Shown: piece by piece, positions 9,915-19,200 of the stretch | How positions within the stretch are numbered: the stretch's first letter is position 1 | Layout of the letters: every line of letters starts with the position of its first letter | NCBI GenBank assembly: GCA_965200645.1 | Contig: CBDAUN010000003.1 | Span: 310,001 to 374,000, forward strand | Reading direction: 5' to 3' | Length of the DNA stretch: 64,000 bases | Source of the DNA: CBDAUN01 sp965200645 | GTDB lineage: Bacteria > Pseudomonadota > Gammaproteobacteria > Arenicellales > JAJDZL01 | Made by a program: the position numbers and the translations under genes | The notes under the pieces: generated by a model | Told to the model about the DNA's origin: nothing | The model's database searches: none | Seen by the model: only the letters and a program-made list of their open reading frames with translations

Positions 9915-11723
9915 CTACGAACTTTTGGGCCTAGAAAATCGAATTGACCGAGGATATGGAATGACTTCCTCCAGTTCGCCTGCTTCAATCATTCTTTGCT
10001 TACCTCGCCAAAATTCAACTGTCATCAATTCGCCGTGATGCTCTGCGAAGTCATTTGCGATGGCTGGATTGGCTAAGAAGTATCGCTCAAATTCCTCTGG
10101 GAATATGTCGTCTTCGCACACGGAAAACCATGGCACTGCTGCAAAATCGTCATGTGGATTTGATGAAGGAGGTAGTTTACGAATATTACACTCGGTCAGA
10201 TAACGAATTTCATCATAATCATAGAACACTACACGGCGATTTTTGGTTACACCGAAGTTTTTCAACAGCATATCTCCAGGAAAAATGTTTCCTGCTGCCA
10301 TTTCACGAATTGCGTCACCATAACCACGTGCGAAATACAGTAGTTCGTCCTTATCAGTGGTCTTCTTCAGTAAAAGATCCAACGGAGTCATACGGTGTTC
10401 AATGTAGACATGCTTGAGAATAACGTAGTCATCCTCAATGACAACTGCTGTTGAACATGTGTTTAGTAGAGTTGCCAGAAGCTCGGAATTAAATCGCTCC
10501 TTGGGAAGAGCCACGTCGGAGTATTCAAGAGTATCAGCGAGACGGCCAATTCGGTCATGCTGCTTAACCAGACGATACTTTTCAATGACTGTGGAACGGC
10601 TAAAGTTCTTCGGTGGGTCAAAGGCATCCTTGATAATTTTGAAGACATACTGATAGGATGGCAGGGTAAAAACCATCATTACCATTCCCCTTATTCCAGG
10701 TGCTTCAACAAATTCGTCGCTTGAATGCGCCAAATGATTCAAAAAATCTCGATAGAAGGCGGTTTTGCCATGTTTATGAAAACCGATGGCCGAATACAAG
10801 TCAGCCTTACTCTTGCCAGGCAGAATGTTCATCAGGAACTCTACTGTTGCTGATGGAACCTGTGCATCAACCATAAAATATGCTCGAGTAAATCCAAATA
10901 CCGAATGCACGTCTTTACGTTCGAGCAGAAGTGCATCGACATACACTCCGCCTCGTTCGTTATTTAGAATCGGCACGATGAAAGGTGCAATATCGTTACC
11001 ATTGATGACTCTGCCTATTAAATAGGCCCCTTTGTTTCTGAAAAATACTGATGAAAGGACATCAATTTGGTAATTCATTTGGATAAAGCGCGCACTTTTA
11101 GGCAGTACTCGTGCAAGCTCAAGCATAATGTTGCGAATGTCGCGGCGAAGGTCTTCGAAGGGTAAATTTATATCTGCATCTAACAAAATCGACTTTATTG
11201 TTTGCTGCAGCCCTATTCGTGCTGGATAGTACGTTCTGTAGGTTGGGGCGTCAGAGGGTAAGTACTCGACCGAAACGGAAGATCGAACAAAAATGTTGTT
11301 GTTGTTATAGTAACGGCGGTCAAAAAGTCTGCAGAACACTGAGTTATAGAAACTTTCCGCCAACTCAGGTTGCAGGTGATTCAGCAACAAGTCTACGTAT
11401 TGCAGTTTTACTTCCTTCCAAAGCGGGTTGTCCAGGTGGGTAATATGCAACTTAATTCGAAGTTTATCGACTGCTTCCTGCGTGCGCTTGTCGTAGTAGT
11501 GAATTCTTTCTCTTGCAGCCTCACGGATTTCCTGCCACTGTGCCTTCTCAAAGCGCTCCTGTGCACCAGCCGTGATGCTTTGATAAATTGTGAAATGCTT
11601 TTCAAAACCTTTCAAGATAGTACGAGCGATCAAAATTGCCCGCTCGGACTGTTCAGTGATTTGTAACTTAGTGTTTAGCCGTACAACCTTAGTTGCATGA
11701 ATTTGCTTGGCTGACTTGGACAT
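9915..11723 (-). CDS. aceK: Isocitrate dehydrogenase kinase/phosphatase
   Basis: The bifunctional AceK switches isocitrate dehydrogenase off by phosphorylation and on by dephosphorylation, and so directs isocitrate into the glyoxylate bypass. The family signature near the C-terminus is clear: FYDYDEIRYLTECNIRKLP followed by FPEEFERYF. From the ATG at 11723 the protein has 602 residues, a normal length; an in-frame TTG lies four codons upstream. In many proteobacteria aceK follows aceB and aceA, but here it lies between the MttB-like gene and a divergent flavoprotein, and the isocitrate lyase gene is some 12 kb away. Confidence 0.95.
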   Translation of the reverse strand: MSKSAKQIHATKVVRLNTKLQITEQSERAILIARTILKGFEKHFTIYQSITAGAQERFEKAQWQEIREAARERIHYYDKRTQEAVDKLRIKLHITHLDNPLWKEVKLQYVDLLLNHLQPELAESFYNSVFCRLFDRRYYNNNNIFVRSSVSVEYLPSDAPTYRTYYPARIGLQQTIKSILLDADINLPFEDLRRDIRNIMLELARVLPKSARFIQMNYQIDVLSSVFFRNKGAYLIGRVINGNDIAPFIVPILNNERGGVYVDALLLERKDVHSVFGFTRAYFMVDAQVPSATVEFLMNILPGKSKADLYSAIGFHKHGKTAFYRDFLNHLAHSSDEFVEAPGIRGMVMMVFTLPSYQYVFKIIKDAFDPPKNFSRSTVIEKYRLVKQHDRIGRLADTLEYSDVALPKERFNSELLATLLNTCSTAVVIEDDYVILKHVYIEHRMTPLDLLLKKTTDKDELLYFARGYGDAIREMAAGNIFPGDMLLKNFGVTKNRRVVFYDYDEIRYLTECNIRKLPPSSNPHDDFAAVPWFSVCEDDIFPEEFERYFLANPAIANDFAEHHGELMTVEFWRGKQRMIEAGELEEVIPYPRSIRFSRPKSS

Positions 11724-11922
11724 TTCGATAAGCAATATTCGATGTTATGAGAAATTAATTATTTGTACTAATACTTGTAAAATACGGCAAGCGAATCGCA
11801 TTGCAGTAGAATTTTATTTGATTAACCTTGCAATCGCATAAGATTCCAAATAGATTGAGGAATTTAAAATCTTTAATTCTTTCTTGTGGTCACAAGAAAG
11901 AATGGCACATTGGGAAGCAACC

Positions 11923-14355
11923 ATGGAAAGTCATGCACGAGCGGTAATAATTGGCGGCGGAGTCATTGGTGTAAGCACATTGTATCACCTGGCCAAAAAG
12001 GGCTGGGATGATGTCGTTTTATTGGAACGAACGGAACTCACAGCTGGTTCTACATGGCATGCCGCGGGGTTATTACCGTTGTTCAATATGAGCTATGCGG
12101 TAGGGCAACTGCATAAGTACTCTGTTGATCTGTATAAGAGACTGGAAGAAGAAACAGGTCAGAATGTCGGATTTCATGTAACCGGAAATCTGCGTCTCGC
12201 CTGTACCCGTGATAGGATGGATGAATATCAAAAGTATTGCGGTACTGCCAACACCATTGGTGTTCCGTTTGAAGTGATCACGCCGTCCGAGGTGAAAGGA
12301 TTATGGCCACTGTGTGATACCGACGGACTTGTTGGTGCACTATATCACCCCGATGACGGGCACATTGCTCCTGTTGATCTCACCAATGCTCTTGCTAAGG
12401 GGGCTCGCAACCGAGGGGCTAAAATCTACCAACACACTGAAGTCACTGGTCTAAAGCGCTATAAGGGTGAGTGGTATGTAGAAACGGTCAATGGCAACAT
12501 TACCTGCGAGCACTTAATCTGTGCAACAGGCAATTACAGTCAGGACACCAGTCGCTTACTCGGCATTACTATTCCAGCAATCCCAGTGCAGCATCAGTAC
12601 ATCGTTACGGATGTGTGCCAGGAACTAAAGGAATACAGAGAAAGTGGTGGAAGGGAACTTGCAGTGCTAAGGGAATCGGATGCTTCATATTATTTTCGTG
12701 AAGAACGAATGGGTTGGATTCTCGGACCTTACGAAAAAGGTGCACCGGCGGTGTTCGCGGACGGAGTCCCTGATTCTTTCGAAAAAGACTTATTTCCAGG
12801 AGATTTGGACCGCCTGATGCCGCATGTCGAAGCGTGCATGAAACGAGTCCCCTCATTTGCAACTTCTGGAATCAAGGATATTGTAAATGGCCCCATTTCT
12901 TATACCCCGGATGGCAGTCCGCTGGTTGGACCGGCTTGGGACCTACCCAATGTATGGCTTAGTGAGGGTCACAGCTTTGGTGTGACTGCAGCTGGTGGAG
13001 CAGGGTGGCAGCTTGCCGAATGGATTGTCGAGGGAGAGCCTGGAATTGATCTCCTTGCCGTTGACCCCAGAAGGTACGGCGAGTATGCGAAGGGCCAGTA
13101 CTTGGTCAAGAAAAATGAAGAGGCATATGAGAATGTTTTTACGATTCACTATCCAGACGAAGAAAGGCCCGCCGCAAGGCCCGCAAAGACTAGCCCAATT
13201 CATGACCAGCTTGATGCGATGGGAGCAGTTTGGGGGCAGCGTTACGGATGGGAAAGACCCAATTGGTTTGCGCCCAAGGGTACTGAAGCCACAGACGACT
13301 GGAGTTTTCGACGCTCAAAGTACTTCGAGCATGTGGGCAACGAACATAACAACATCCGAAACAATGTTGGGATTATCGATATCACCAGTTTTTCAAAATT
13401 TCGGGTGTCTGGTGAAGGAGCTATTGACTACCTTAACAGCCTTGTTGCACGAAAACTTCCGGAAGCGCCAGGGCGTATCCAATTAGCTCATGCGTTAACG
13501 GTGAATGGCGGTGTTCGCAGTGAATTTACAATTACCCGTAATACTGACGGATCCTACTACCTGGTGAGCTCTGGAGCAGCGGAGAGTTTTGACTACAGTT
13601 TTCTAAAGAAACACCTACCGAATGATGGTTCAGTTCTATTGGAAAACATTACTACAGCTCATGGAACATTGGTGATCGCAGGGCCAAATTCGCGCAAGGT
13701 GCTGGAAAAGGTTACCGATTCAAGTCTAGCTAATGAAGATTTTAGGTGGTTAACAGCCCAGGACATTTATGTTGGAGTCGCTCCGGCAAAAGCAATGCGC
13801 GTCAATTTTGTTGGAGAACTAGGCTGGGAATTGCATCATCCCATCGAGTACCAACGGCACATATTTAATTCTTTATTGGAAGCAGGTCGTGAGTACAATA
13901 TCGGGCAATGCGGAATGCGTGCCATGGATTCGCTTCGGATTGAGAAGTCGTATCGAATGTGGGGGCAGGATCTCACTCGAGAGTATTCAATTTTTGAGGC
14001 CGGGTTAAACCATTTTGTGCATATGGACAAAGGGGAGTTTACTGGCAGAGATGCGCTTCAAAAGCAGCTTGATAGTGGTGTCCCGCAGGAATTTGTATCG
14101 GTCTTTGTCGATGGAATAGCAGATGCGGACCCATTAGGCAATGAGCCGTTGTGGTTGGAAGGAGACATGATTGGTCGGGCAACTGCGGGGTCTTATGGAC
14201 ACTATCTCAAGCAAAGCATGGCAATTGGCTACGTACGCACCGGATTCGGTGCTGTTGGTACTGAATTTGAAATTGAAATACTTGGTAATCGTTATCCATG
14301 TAAAGTAGTCGAAAATTCGCCGCATGACCCACAAAATCAAAGACTGAAAGCTTAG
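11923..14355 (+). CDS. Dimethylglycine/sarcosine dehydrogenase-like FAD protein with GcvT domain
   Basis: A flavoprotein of about 810 residues. An N-terminal DAO-type FAD domain starts with VIIGGGVIGVSTLYHL. The segment AGSTWHAAGLL contains the histidine that carries covalent FAD in dimethylglycine dehydrogenase. A linker domain lies around residues 370-440, and the C-terminal half is a GcvT-like folate-binding domain. The family demethylates dimethylglycine or sarcosine, gives the one-carbon unit to tetrahydrofolate and passes electrons to ETF. The ATG at 11923 is chosen because GGGAAG lies five to six bases before it; ATG at 11902 and TTG at 11884 are in frame upstream. etfB follows 39 bases after the stop, which strongly supports ETF as the acceptor. 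Confidence 0.9.
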   Translation: MESHARAVIIGGGVIGVSTLYHLAKKGWDDVVLLERTELTAGSTWHAAGLLPLFNMSYAVGQLHKYSVDLYKRLEEETGQNVGFHVTGNLRLACTRDRMDEYQKYCGTANTIGVPFEVITPSEVKGLWPLCDTDGLVGALYHPDDGHIAPVDLTNALAKGARNRGAKIYQHTEVTGLKRYKGEWYVETVNGNITCEHLICATGNYSQDTSRLLGITIPAIPVQHQYIVTDVCQELKEYRESGGRELAVLRESDASYYFREERMGWILGPYEKGAPAVFADGVPDSFEKDLFPGDLDRLMPHVEACMKRVPSFATSGIKDIVNGPISYTPDGSPLVGPAWDLPNVWLSEGHSFGVTAAGGAGWQLAEWIVEGEPGIDLLAVDPRRYGEYAKGQYLVKKNEEAYENVFTIHYPDEERPAARPAKTSPIHDQLDAMGAVWGQRYGWERPNWFAPKGTEATDDWSFRRSKYFEHVGNEHNNIRNNVGIIDITSFSKFRVSGEGAIDYLNSLVARKLPEAPGRIQLAHALTVNGGVRSEFTITRNTDGSYYLVSSGAAESFDYSFLKKHLPNDGSVLLENITTAHGTLVIAGPNSRKVLEKVTDSSLANEDFRWLTAQDIYVGVAPAKAMRVNFVGELGWELHHPIEYQRHIFNSLLEAGREYNIGQCGMRAMDSLRIEKSYRMWGQDLTREYSIFEAGLNHFVHMDKGEFTGRDALQKQLDSGVPQEFVSVFVDGIADADPLGNEPLWLEGDMIGRATAGSYGHYLKQSMAIGYVRTGFGAVGTEFEIEILGNRYPCKVVENSPHDPQNQRLKA

Positions 14356-14394
14356 TCGCAATAATTCATTAACCAATTCTCTATAGGAGCCGGA

Positions 14395-15156
14395 ATGAAG
14401 GTTATCGTTCCAGTAAAGCGTGTAATTGACGCAAACATTAAGGTCAGAGTGAAGTCCGACAACAGTGGTGTTGAGTTGAACAATGTCAAAATGGCAATGA
14501 ATCCATTTTGTGAAATCGCTGTTGAAGAGTCCATTCGAATGCGTGAAGCCGGTGCAGTTGAAGAAATTATTGCTGTATCGGTTGGCCCTGAAAAAAGTCA
14601 GGAAACAATACGTACTGCTCTGGCTATGGGAGCAGACCGCGGAATATTGGTTGCTACAGACCCTGATACCGAACCGCTTGCTGTTGCAAAGCTTTTACGG
14701 GCTTTGGTTAACAAAGAAGAACCGGGTCTCGTCATAATGGGCAAGCAAGCCGTAGACAATGACAACAACCAGACTGGCCAAATGTTGGCGGCACTGCTCG
14801 GATGGTCTTTAGGTACATTTGTATCCAAAATTGACATCGACGATGCTTCAATTGATGTGGTGCGAGAAGTGGATGGTGGACTTGAAACTGTCAGGCTCAG
14901 CAGACCAGCGGTGATTACTGTTGACCTGCGCTTGAATGAGCCGCGCTATGCATCTTTGCCAAATATCATGAAGGCACGGAAAAAACCGGTCGAAACATTT
15001 TCACCTGAAGACTTGGGTGTCGATGTCACCCCCAGAGTGACAGTAATTGAGGTGGTAGACCCACCGGAACGAGATGCCGGCGTAAAAGTCGCTAATGCTG
15101 CAGAATTAATCGATAAACTCACAGAAGAAGCAAAGGTTTTGTTATGCGATCTTTAG
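14395..15156 (+). CDS. etfB: Electron transfer flavoprotein beta subunit
   Basis: A 253-residue EtfB. The family carries AMP and, with EtfA, shuttles electrons from acyl-CoA and methylamine dehydrogenases to ETF-quinone oxidoreductase. It shows the start MKVIVPVKRVIDANI, the segment AVEESIRMREAG and the conserved GKQAVDNDNNQTGQML. A taggag ribosome site precedes the ATG. The last 13 bases overlap the start of etfA, so the two are translationally coupled. Confidence 0.97.
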   Translation: MKVIVPVKRVIDANIKVRVKSDNSGVELNNVKMAMNPFCEIAVEESIRMREAGAVEEIIAVSVGPEKSQETIRTALAMGADRGILVATDPDTEPLAVAKLLRALVNKEEPGLVIMGKQAVDNDNNQTGQMLAALLGWSLGTFVSKIDIDDASIDVVREVDGGLETVRLSRPAVITVDLRLNEPRYASLPNIMKARKKPVETFSPEDLGVDVTPRVTVIEVVDPPERDAGVKVANAAELIDKLTEEAKVLLCDL

Positions 15157-16076
15157 TTTTGGTTGAACACGACAACGAAGTCGTCAAATCTTCTACATAC
15201 AACACCATTACGGCTGCTCAACAGTTGGGTGGCGATGTTGATGCATTAGTAGTCGGTACGGGCTGTGCACCAGTAGTCGAAGCTACAACAAAGATACCCG
15301 GAATCAGCAAAGTCTTGGTAGTTGACTCGGCCGAGTATGAATATGGTTTGGTTGAAAACGTTGCTCCGGTAGTGGTTGAAGCAGCAAAATCGTATTCGCA
15401 TATTTTGGCACCAGCTTCTACTTTCGGAAAAAACATTATGCCTCATGCTGCCGCATTATTGGATGTGCAGCAAATTTCTGATATTACGGAAATAGTTAGC
15501 GATGACACCTTCATTCGGCCCATCTATGCCGGTAATGCATTCGCAAAGGTATCTTCTTCGGATTCGGTAAAATTTATTACAGTGCGAACTACATCCTTCG
15601 ACCCAGTTGCAGAAGAGGGTGGTAGTGCAGAAACTGAAAACCTGTCAATGTCCTCCGACAGTGGGTTGAGTTCTTTCGTTCGGCACGACTTGACGCGTAG
15701 CGAAAGACCCGAGCTTACGACCGCACGAATTGTGATTTCAGGTGGCAGAGGGATGCAGAGCGGCGACAACTTTAGTATGCTCGAAAAAATTGCCGATAAA
15801 CTTAATGCTGCGGTAGGCGCCTCAAGAGCAGCTGTTGATGCTGGTTACGTTCCAAATGATTACCAAGTCGGACAGACGGGTAAGGTAGTTGCGCCGGATC
15901 TATACATTGCAGTCGGGATTTCCGGGGCCATTCAGCACTTGGCTGGGATGAAGGATTCGAAGGTCATCGTTGCTATCAACAAAGACGAAGATGCCCCAAT
16001 TTTTCAGGTCGCCGACTATGGTTGGGTTGCAGACTTGTTTTCGGCAGTCCCTGAACTCGAAGCCGCCCTAGACTAA
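15144..16076 (+). CDS. etfA: Electron transfer flavoprotein alpha subunit
   Basis: A 310-residue EtfA carrying the FAD-binding C-terminal domain, with SGGRGMQSGDNF, VDAGYVPNDYQVGQTGK and GISGAIQHLAGM, the usual signature of the family. The ATG lies inside the end of etfB. A strong hairpin follows 15 bases after the stop and probably ends the transcript. Together with etfB it can serve the flavoprotein upstream and the glutaryl-CoA dehydrogenase at 3.5 kb. Confidence 0.97.
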   Translation: MRSLVLVEHDNEVVKSSTYNTITAAQQLGGDVDALVVGTGCAPVVEATTKIPGISKVLVVDSAEYEYGLVENVAPVVVEAAKSYSHILAPASTFGKNIMPHAAALLDVQQISDITEIVSDDTFIRPIYAGNAFAKVSSSDSVKFITVRTTSFDPVAEEGGSAETENLSMSSDSGLSSFVRHDLTRSERPELTTARIVISGGRGMQSGDNFSMLEKIADKLNAAVGASRAAVDAGYVPNDYQVGQTGKVVAPDLYIAVGISGAIQHLAGMKDSKVIVAINKDEDAPIFQVADYGWVADLFSAVPELEAALD

Positions 16077-16090
16077 AACGTAAATAACTG

Positions 16091-16120
16091 CTGTCGCAGA
16101 CTCCTTGGAGTTTGCGACAG
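16091..16120 (+). terminator. Probable terminator after etfBA
   Basis: A 14-bp stem, CTGTCGCAGACTCC paired with GGAGTTTGCGACAG (one G-U pair), with a two-base loop, 15 bases after the etfA stop. The tail TTGTTG is only moderately T-rich. Position and stem strength make an intrinsic terminator likely. Confidence 0.7.
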
Positions 16121-16302
16121 TTGTTGATGCGCATAAGATTGCTGTAAGTTCTGCAGTCCTACCACACTTACTCAATCAATACTGTTGCCAACCAGTTGTT
16201 GAAATTGGTTTGCAACCTCATCTTGCAAAGAAAACCCTGTGTTTCTTTAAACTTCCCTGCCGTTGCAATTCATTGAGGTGTTTGTGATATACATTAATTT
16301 CG

Positions 16303-18051
16303 ATGAAGTTTTCACTCCCGCGATCTTCAATCTATAGTGTCACAATTCACCGAATGGTGGTGTTGATGACGCTCGGTACAGTCATTGGCACAATTGTCTC
16401 ATTGTGTACGATTGGATTTGTTGACAGCATTTTATGGCTGAACGAAGTTCTCATTATTGCCCCCAGCGTACGCATTCAATACGAAGAAACTCCGTTACTC
16501 CTTACCTCACTAACCATATTGGTGCCGGCAATTGGCGGGTTGATCGTCGGCTTGATTTTTAAATTCTTTTCAACCAGTAAGCGAAATCTTGGACCAGCGG
16601 ATTCCTTAATCATTGTTCAGTTAAGAAAGTCTACCGTATCGATTAAGGACGGTATTGTGTCAACTTTTGCATCGCTGTTATCGCTTGGAGCAGGGGCATC
16701 GGTTGGTCAATACGGTCCATTAGTCTACTTAGGAACGTTAATCGGGTTGCTGACAGATAAGTTGAAACTCAATATTCCAGAGATACGATCTATTGGTGTT
16801 GCGGCGGGAGTCGCAGCCGCTATAGCTGCTGCTTTTAATGCACCACTGGCGGGACTGGTTTTCGCTCACGAAGTCATTTTAAGACACTACGCCATTCGAG
16901 CCTTTGCTCCTACAGCATTGGCGGCCGCAATAGCATTTTATATGTCTCATGTGGCATTCCAAAGACCACCACTGTTTGTTGTTTACTTTAGCGGCATAAA
17001 CTTTTCTTACGAGTATGTGCTATTCGCTATTGTGGGCGTTTTAGGCGCCTTTGTCGCAACGATAATTGTGCGGTCAATGCTCAGTTGTGCAGCTTTTGCA
17101 AAGAAGTTGAATTTGCCGGATTTTATCAAGCCGATGTGTGCCGGAATACTACTCGGTGTAGTCGCTCTGCAACTTCCAGAGGTGCTAGGAATAGGTCGTG
17201 AGACGCTGCGTTTTGCAACAATTGACGGAGCATTTACGACTTTTGAGTTGATATTGATAATTACCGCAAAATTGAGTTTGACGATTATTTGCTTATCGTT
17301 TGGATTCGCCGGTGGAATTTTCAGTCCCGTTTTGCTTATCGGTATGTTATTTGGAGCTTTATTTGGCAATGTATTAAACGACCTCGATATTCTGGCTTAT
17401 TCGGGAGTGGTACCCTACGCAATAAGCGGAATGATGGCGGTAACTAGCGCGGTGATTGGAGCACCGCTGACCACAATTCTAATTGTGTTGGAATTGACAC
17501 GGAGTTATGAATTGGTAGCAGCATCAATGGTTGCGGTGGTGTTTTCAAACTTAATCTCTTATCGATTGTTTGGGCGTTCCCTCTACGATTTGCAAATTGC
17601 CAGCCAAGGTTATGATTTGACTTCGGGACGGCTGTCCGCGATATTGGCTAATATTCCAATCACAAATGTCATGCAAGATGACTACATAAAATTCAATCCC
17701 TCCGATACCGTAAAAAATGCCGTAAATCGGTTTCAGGAGACAAAAAGATCAGAGGCTGTCGTTACCAGAGACGACCATGTATATCTTGGACTTCTTACAT
17801 TGAATCAATGTGTAAACCAAGATCCTAATCTTACTGTTGATAATTTGGTTGAAGAAGCAGAATTGAGATTTGATGAGTCTTTGAGCATACGTTGGGCTGT
17901 AGATTGGTTAATCAACTTTGTGGGTGAAATCGTGCCCGTAGTGTCAAGTATTGATGGTAAGTTGTTAGGTGTAGTAACCGAAGGCAAAGTGTTGGAAACC
18001 TACTATGAAGTTGCTGAACGGTTGAGACATGAGGAAAATGAATCGCTATAG
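16303..18051 (+). CDS. CLC-family chloride channel with C-terminal CBS domains
   Basis: A 582-residue membrane protein. The CLC core fills about residues 1-440, and a cytoplasmic tail with CBS-type repeats follows (about 450-575). The conserved FNAPLAG (178-184), GGIFSP and the late SLYD tyrosine are present. Two key residues of CLC antiporters are changed: the gating-glutamate motif GREGP reads GQYGP (135-139, E to Y), and the internal proton glutamate of the EE pair reads EV (190-191). By eye this matches E. coli ClcA E148Y and E203V, so the protein should act as a passive anion channel rather than a Cl-/H+ exchanger. The stop overlaps the next gene. Confidence 0.88.
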   Translation: MKFSLPRSSIYSVTIHRMVVLMTLGTVIGTIVSLCTIGFVDSILWLNEVLIIAPSVRIQYEETPLLLTSLTILVPAIGGLIVGLIFKFFSTSKRNLGPADSLIIVQLRKSTVSIKDGIVSTFASLLSLGAGASVGQYGPLVYLGTLIGLLTDKLKLNIPEIRSIGVAAGVAAAIAAAFNAPLAGLVFAHEVILRHYAIRAFAPTALAAAIAFYMSHVAFQRPPLFVVYFSGINFSYEYVLFAIVGVLGAFVATIIVRSMLSCAAFAKKLNLPDFIKPMCAGILLGVVALQLPEVLGIGRETLRFATIDGAFTTFELILIITAKLSLTIICLSFGFAGGIFSPVLLIGMLFGALFGNVLNDLDILAYSGVVPYAISGMMAVTSAVIGAPLTTILIVLELTRSYELVAASMVAVVFSNLISYRLFGRSLYDLQIASQGYDLTSGRLSAILANIPITNVMQDDYIKFNPSDTVKNAVNRFQETKRSEAVVTRDDHVYLGLLTLNQCVNQDPNLTVDNLVEEAELRFDESLSIRWAVDWLINFVGEIVPVVSSIDGKLLGVVTEGKVLETYYEVAERLRHEENESL

Positions 18052-19126
18052 GCTACTGCTGGTGTTCTGTTCAACTTGCGTCTTCTGTAGCGTTCACGCT
18101 CAGGAAGAAGCAAAATTGGTGGTTGCAACTTGGAAGGGTTCATCTGAAGCAAGTCAAGATAGGGCATACATTCAAATGTTCGAGGTAAACACTGGAGTTG
18201 AAGTTGTTCGAAAGCCGTACTTCGGCGGCGTAGAGCCACTGATCAAAGTCGAGGAAGGCGAGCATTGGGATGTGCTCGATATGTACAAGGCGGACGCGAT
18301 CGAGGCTTGTGAAAAGGGGCTACTGCATAAATTTGATCATAATGTATTGGCACCAGCCCCGGACAATACTCCCCCGACTGAAGACTTTTTTGAGGATTCC
18401 CTATTGGAATGCGGGGTTGAGCATTTTGTCTATTCGACTGTTATTGCATACGAAGATGGTGCATTTGCAGATAGAAAACCAAGTTCCGTTAAGGACTTTT
18501 TTGATACTGAAAACTTTCCAGGAAAACGAGCCATACGTAAAGAACCGGTTACCATACTCGAATGGGCTCTTTATTCATACAATATCCCGCTCATTCAAAT
18601 CAACAACCTGTTGAGTATTGATCGTGGCATGAGATTGGCCTTTAAAAAACTTGACAAAATTCGAAGTGACATTGTTTGGGTCGAGCCAGGTGAGGAATCG
18701 CTAAAGTTATTGAACTTTGGTGATGTTGTAATGGCATCAATGCCTTATGAACAATACTTCGATATTAGGTTGAATTCAAATCTGCCAATTTCCTACATCA
18801 GTGATGGTCAGTTTCTGGACTCAAGAGTTTGGGTGATCAGCAGCAAATCAACAAATATAGATCTTGCTGTGCAGTTCATCAAGTCTGTCACAACCACTGA
18901 AAGCATGGTGAATTTAGCGCATTTGATGCCGTATAGTCCTACCAGATATTCCGCCTATGAAAGGGTTGGGTTTCACGAATCTACCAAATTCAACATGTTA
19001 GACCACTTGCCAACAAGCGAAAGAAATCTGGCCACTTCCATATGGTCACAGCCTAGGTGGTACCTAAACACAGAGTATTTGCGTGAGCGCCGCTTCAGCG
19101 AGTGGCTGGAAACGTTCCCAAATTAA
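18029..19126 (+). CDS. Extracellular solute-binding protein, spermidine/putrescine type
   Basis: A 365-residue periplasmic binding protein with a clear signal peptide (cut probably after FCSVHA). The mature start KLVVATWKGSSEASQDRAY and the segment FGGVEPLIKVEEG resemble PotD-like ABC substrate-binding proteins. The family binds polyamines or similar cations. It overlaps the end of the CLC gene by 23 bases (14 if the ATG at 18038 is used), so translation is probably coupled. No ABC permease or ATPase gene is next to it, so it is an orphan or works with a transporter elsewhere. The convergent agmatinase gene 74 bases on strengthens the polyamine reading. Ligand is inferred. Confidence 0.8.
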   Translation: MRKMNRYRLLLVFCSTCVFCSVHAQEEAKLVVATWKGSSEASQDRAYIQMFEVNTGVEVVRKPYFGGVEPLIKVEEGEHWDVLDMYKADAIEACEKGLLHKFDHNVLAPAPDNTPPTEDFFEDSLLECGVEHFVYSTVIAYEDGAFADRKPSSVKDFFDTENFPGKRAIRKEPVTILEWALYSYNIPLIQINNLLSIDRGMRLAFKKLDKIRSDIVWVEPGEESLKLLNFGDVVMASMPYEQYFDIRLNSNLPISYISDGQFLDSRVWVISSKSTNIDLAVQFIKSVTTTESMVNLAHLMPYSPTRYSAYERVGFHESTKFNMLDHLPTSERNLATSIWSQPRWYLNTEYLRERRFSEWLETFPN

Positions 19127-19200
19127 CGATCAGTACTCACTAGTTGGATGTTTGAGTTAGTGCAAGACGGTTTGAGGTAATCTGGTCTCAAATGTTTGCT

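Noticed and set aside
16105..16287. A 60-codon frame between etfA and the CLC gene
   Set aside because: It begins inside the terminator stem, has no ribosome site and no recognisable features.
18029..19126. A complete polyamine ABC transporter
   Set aside because: Only the binding protein is present; no permease or ATPase gene lies beside it.
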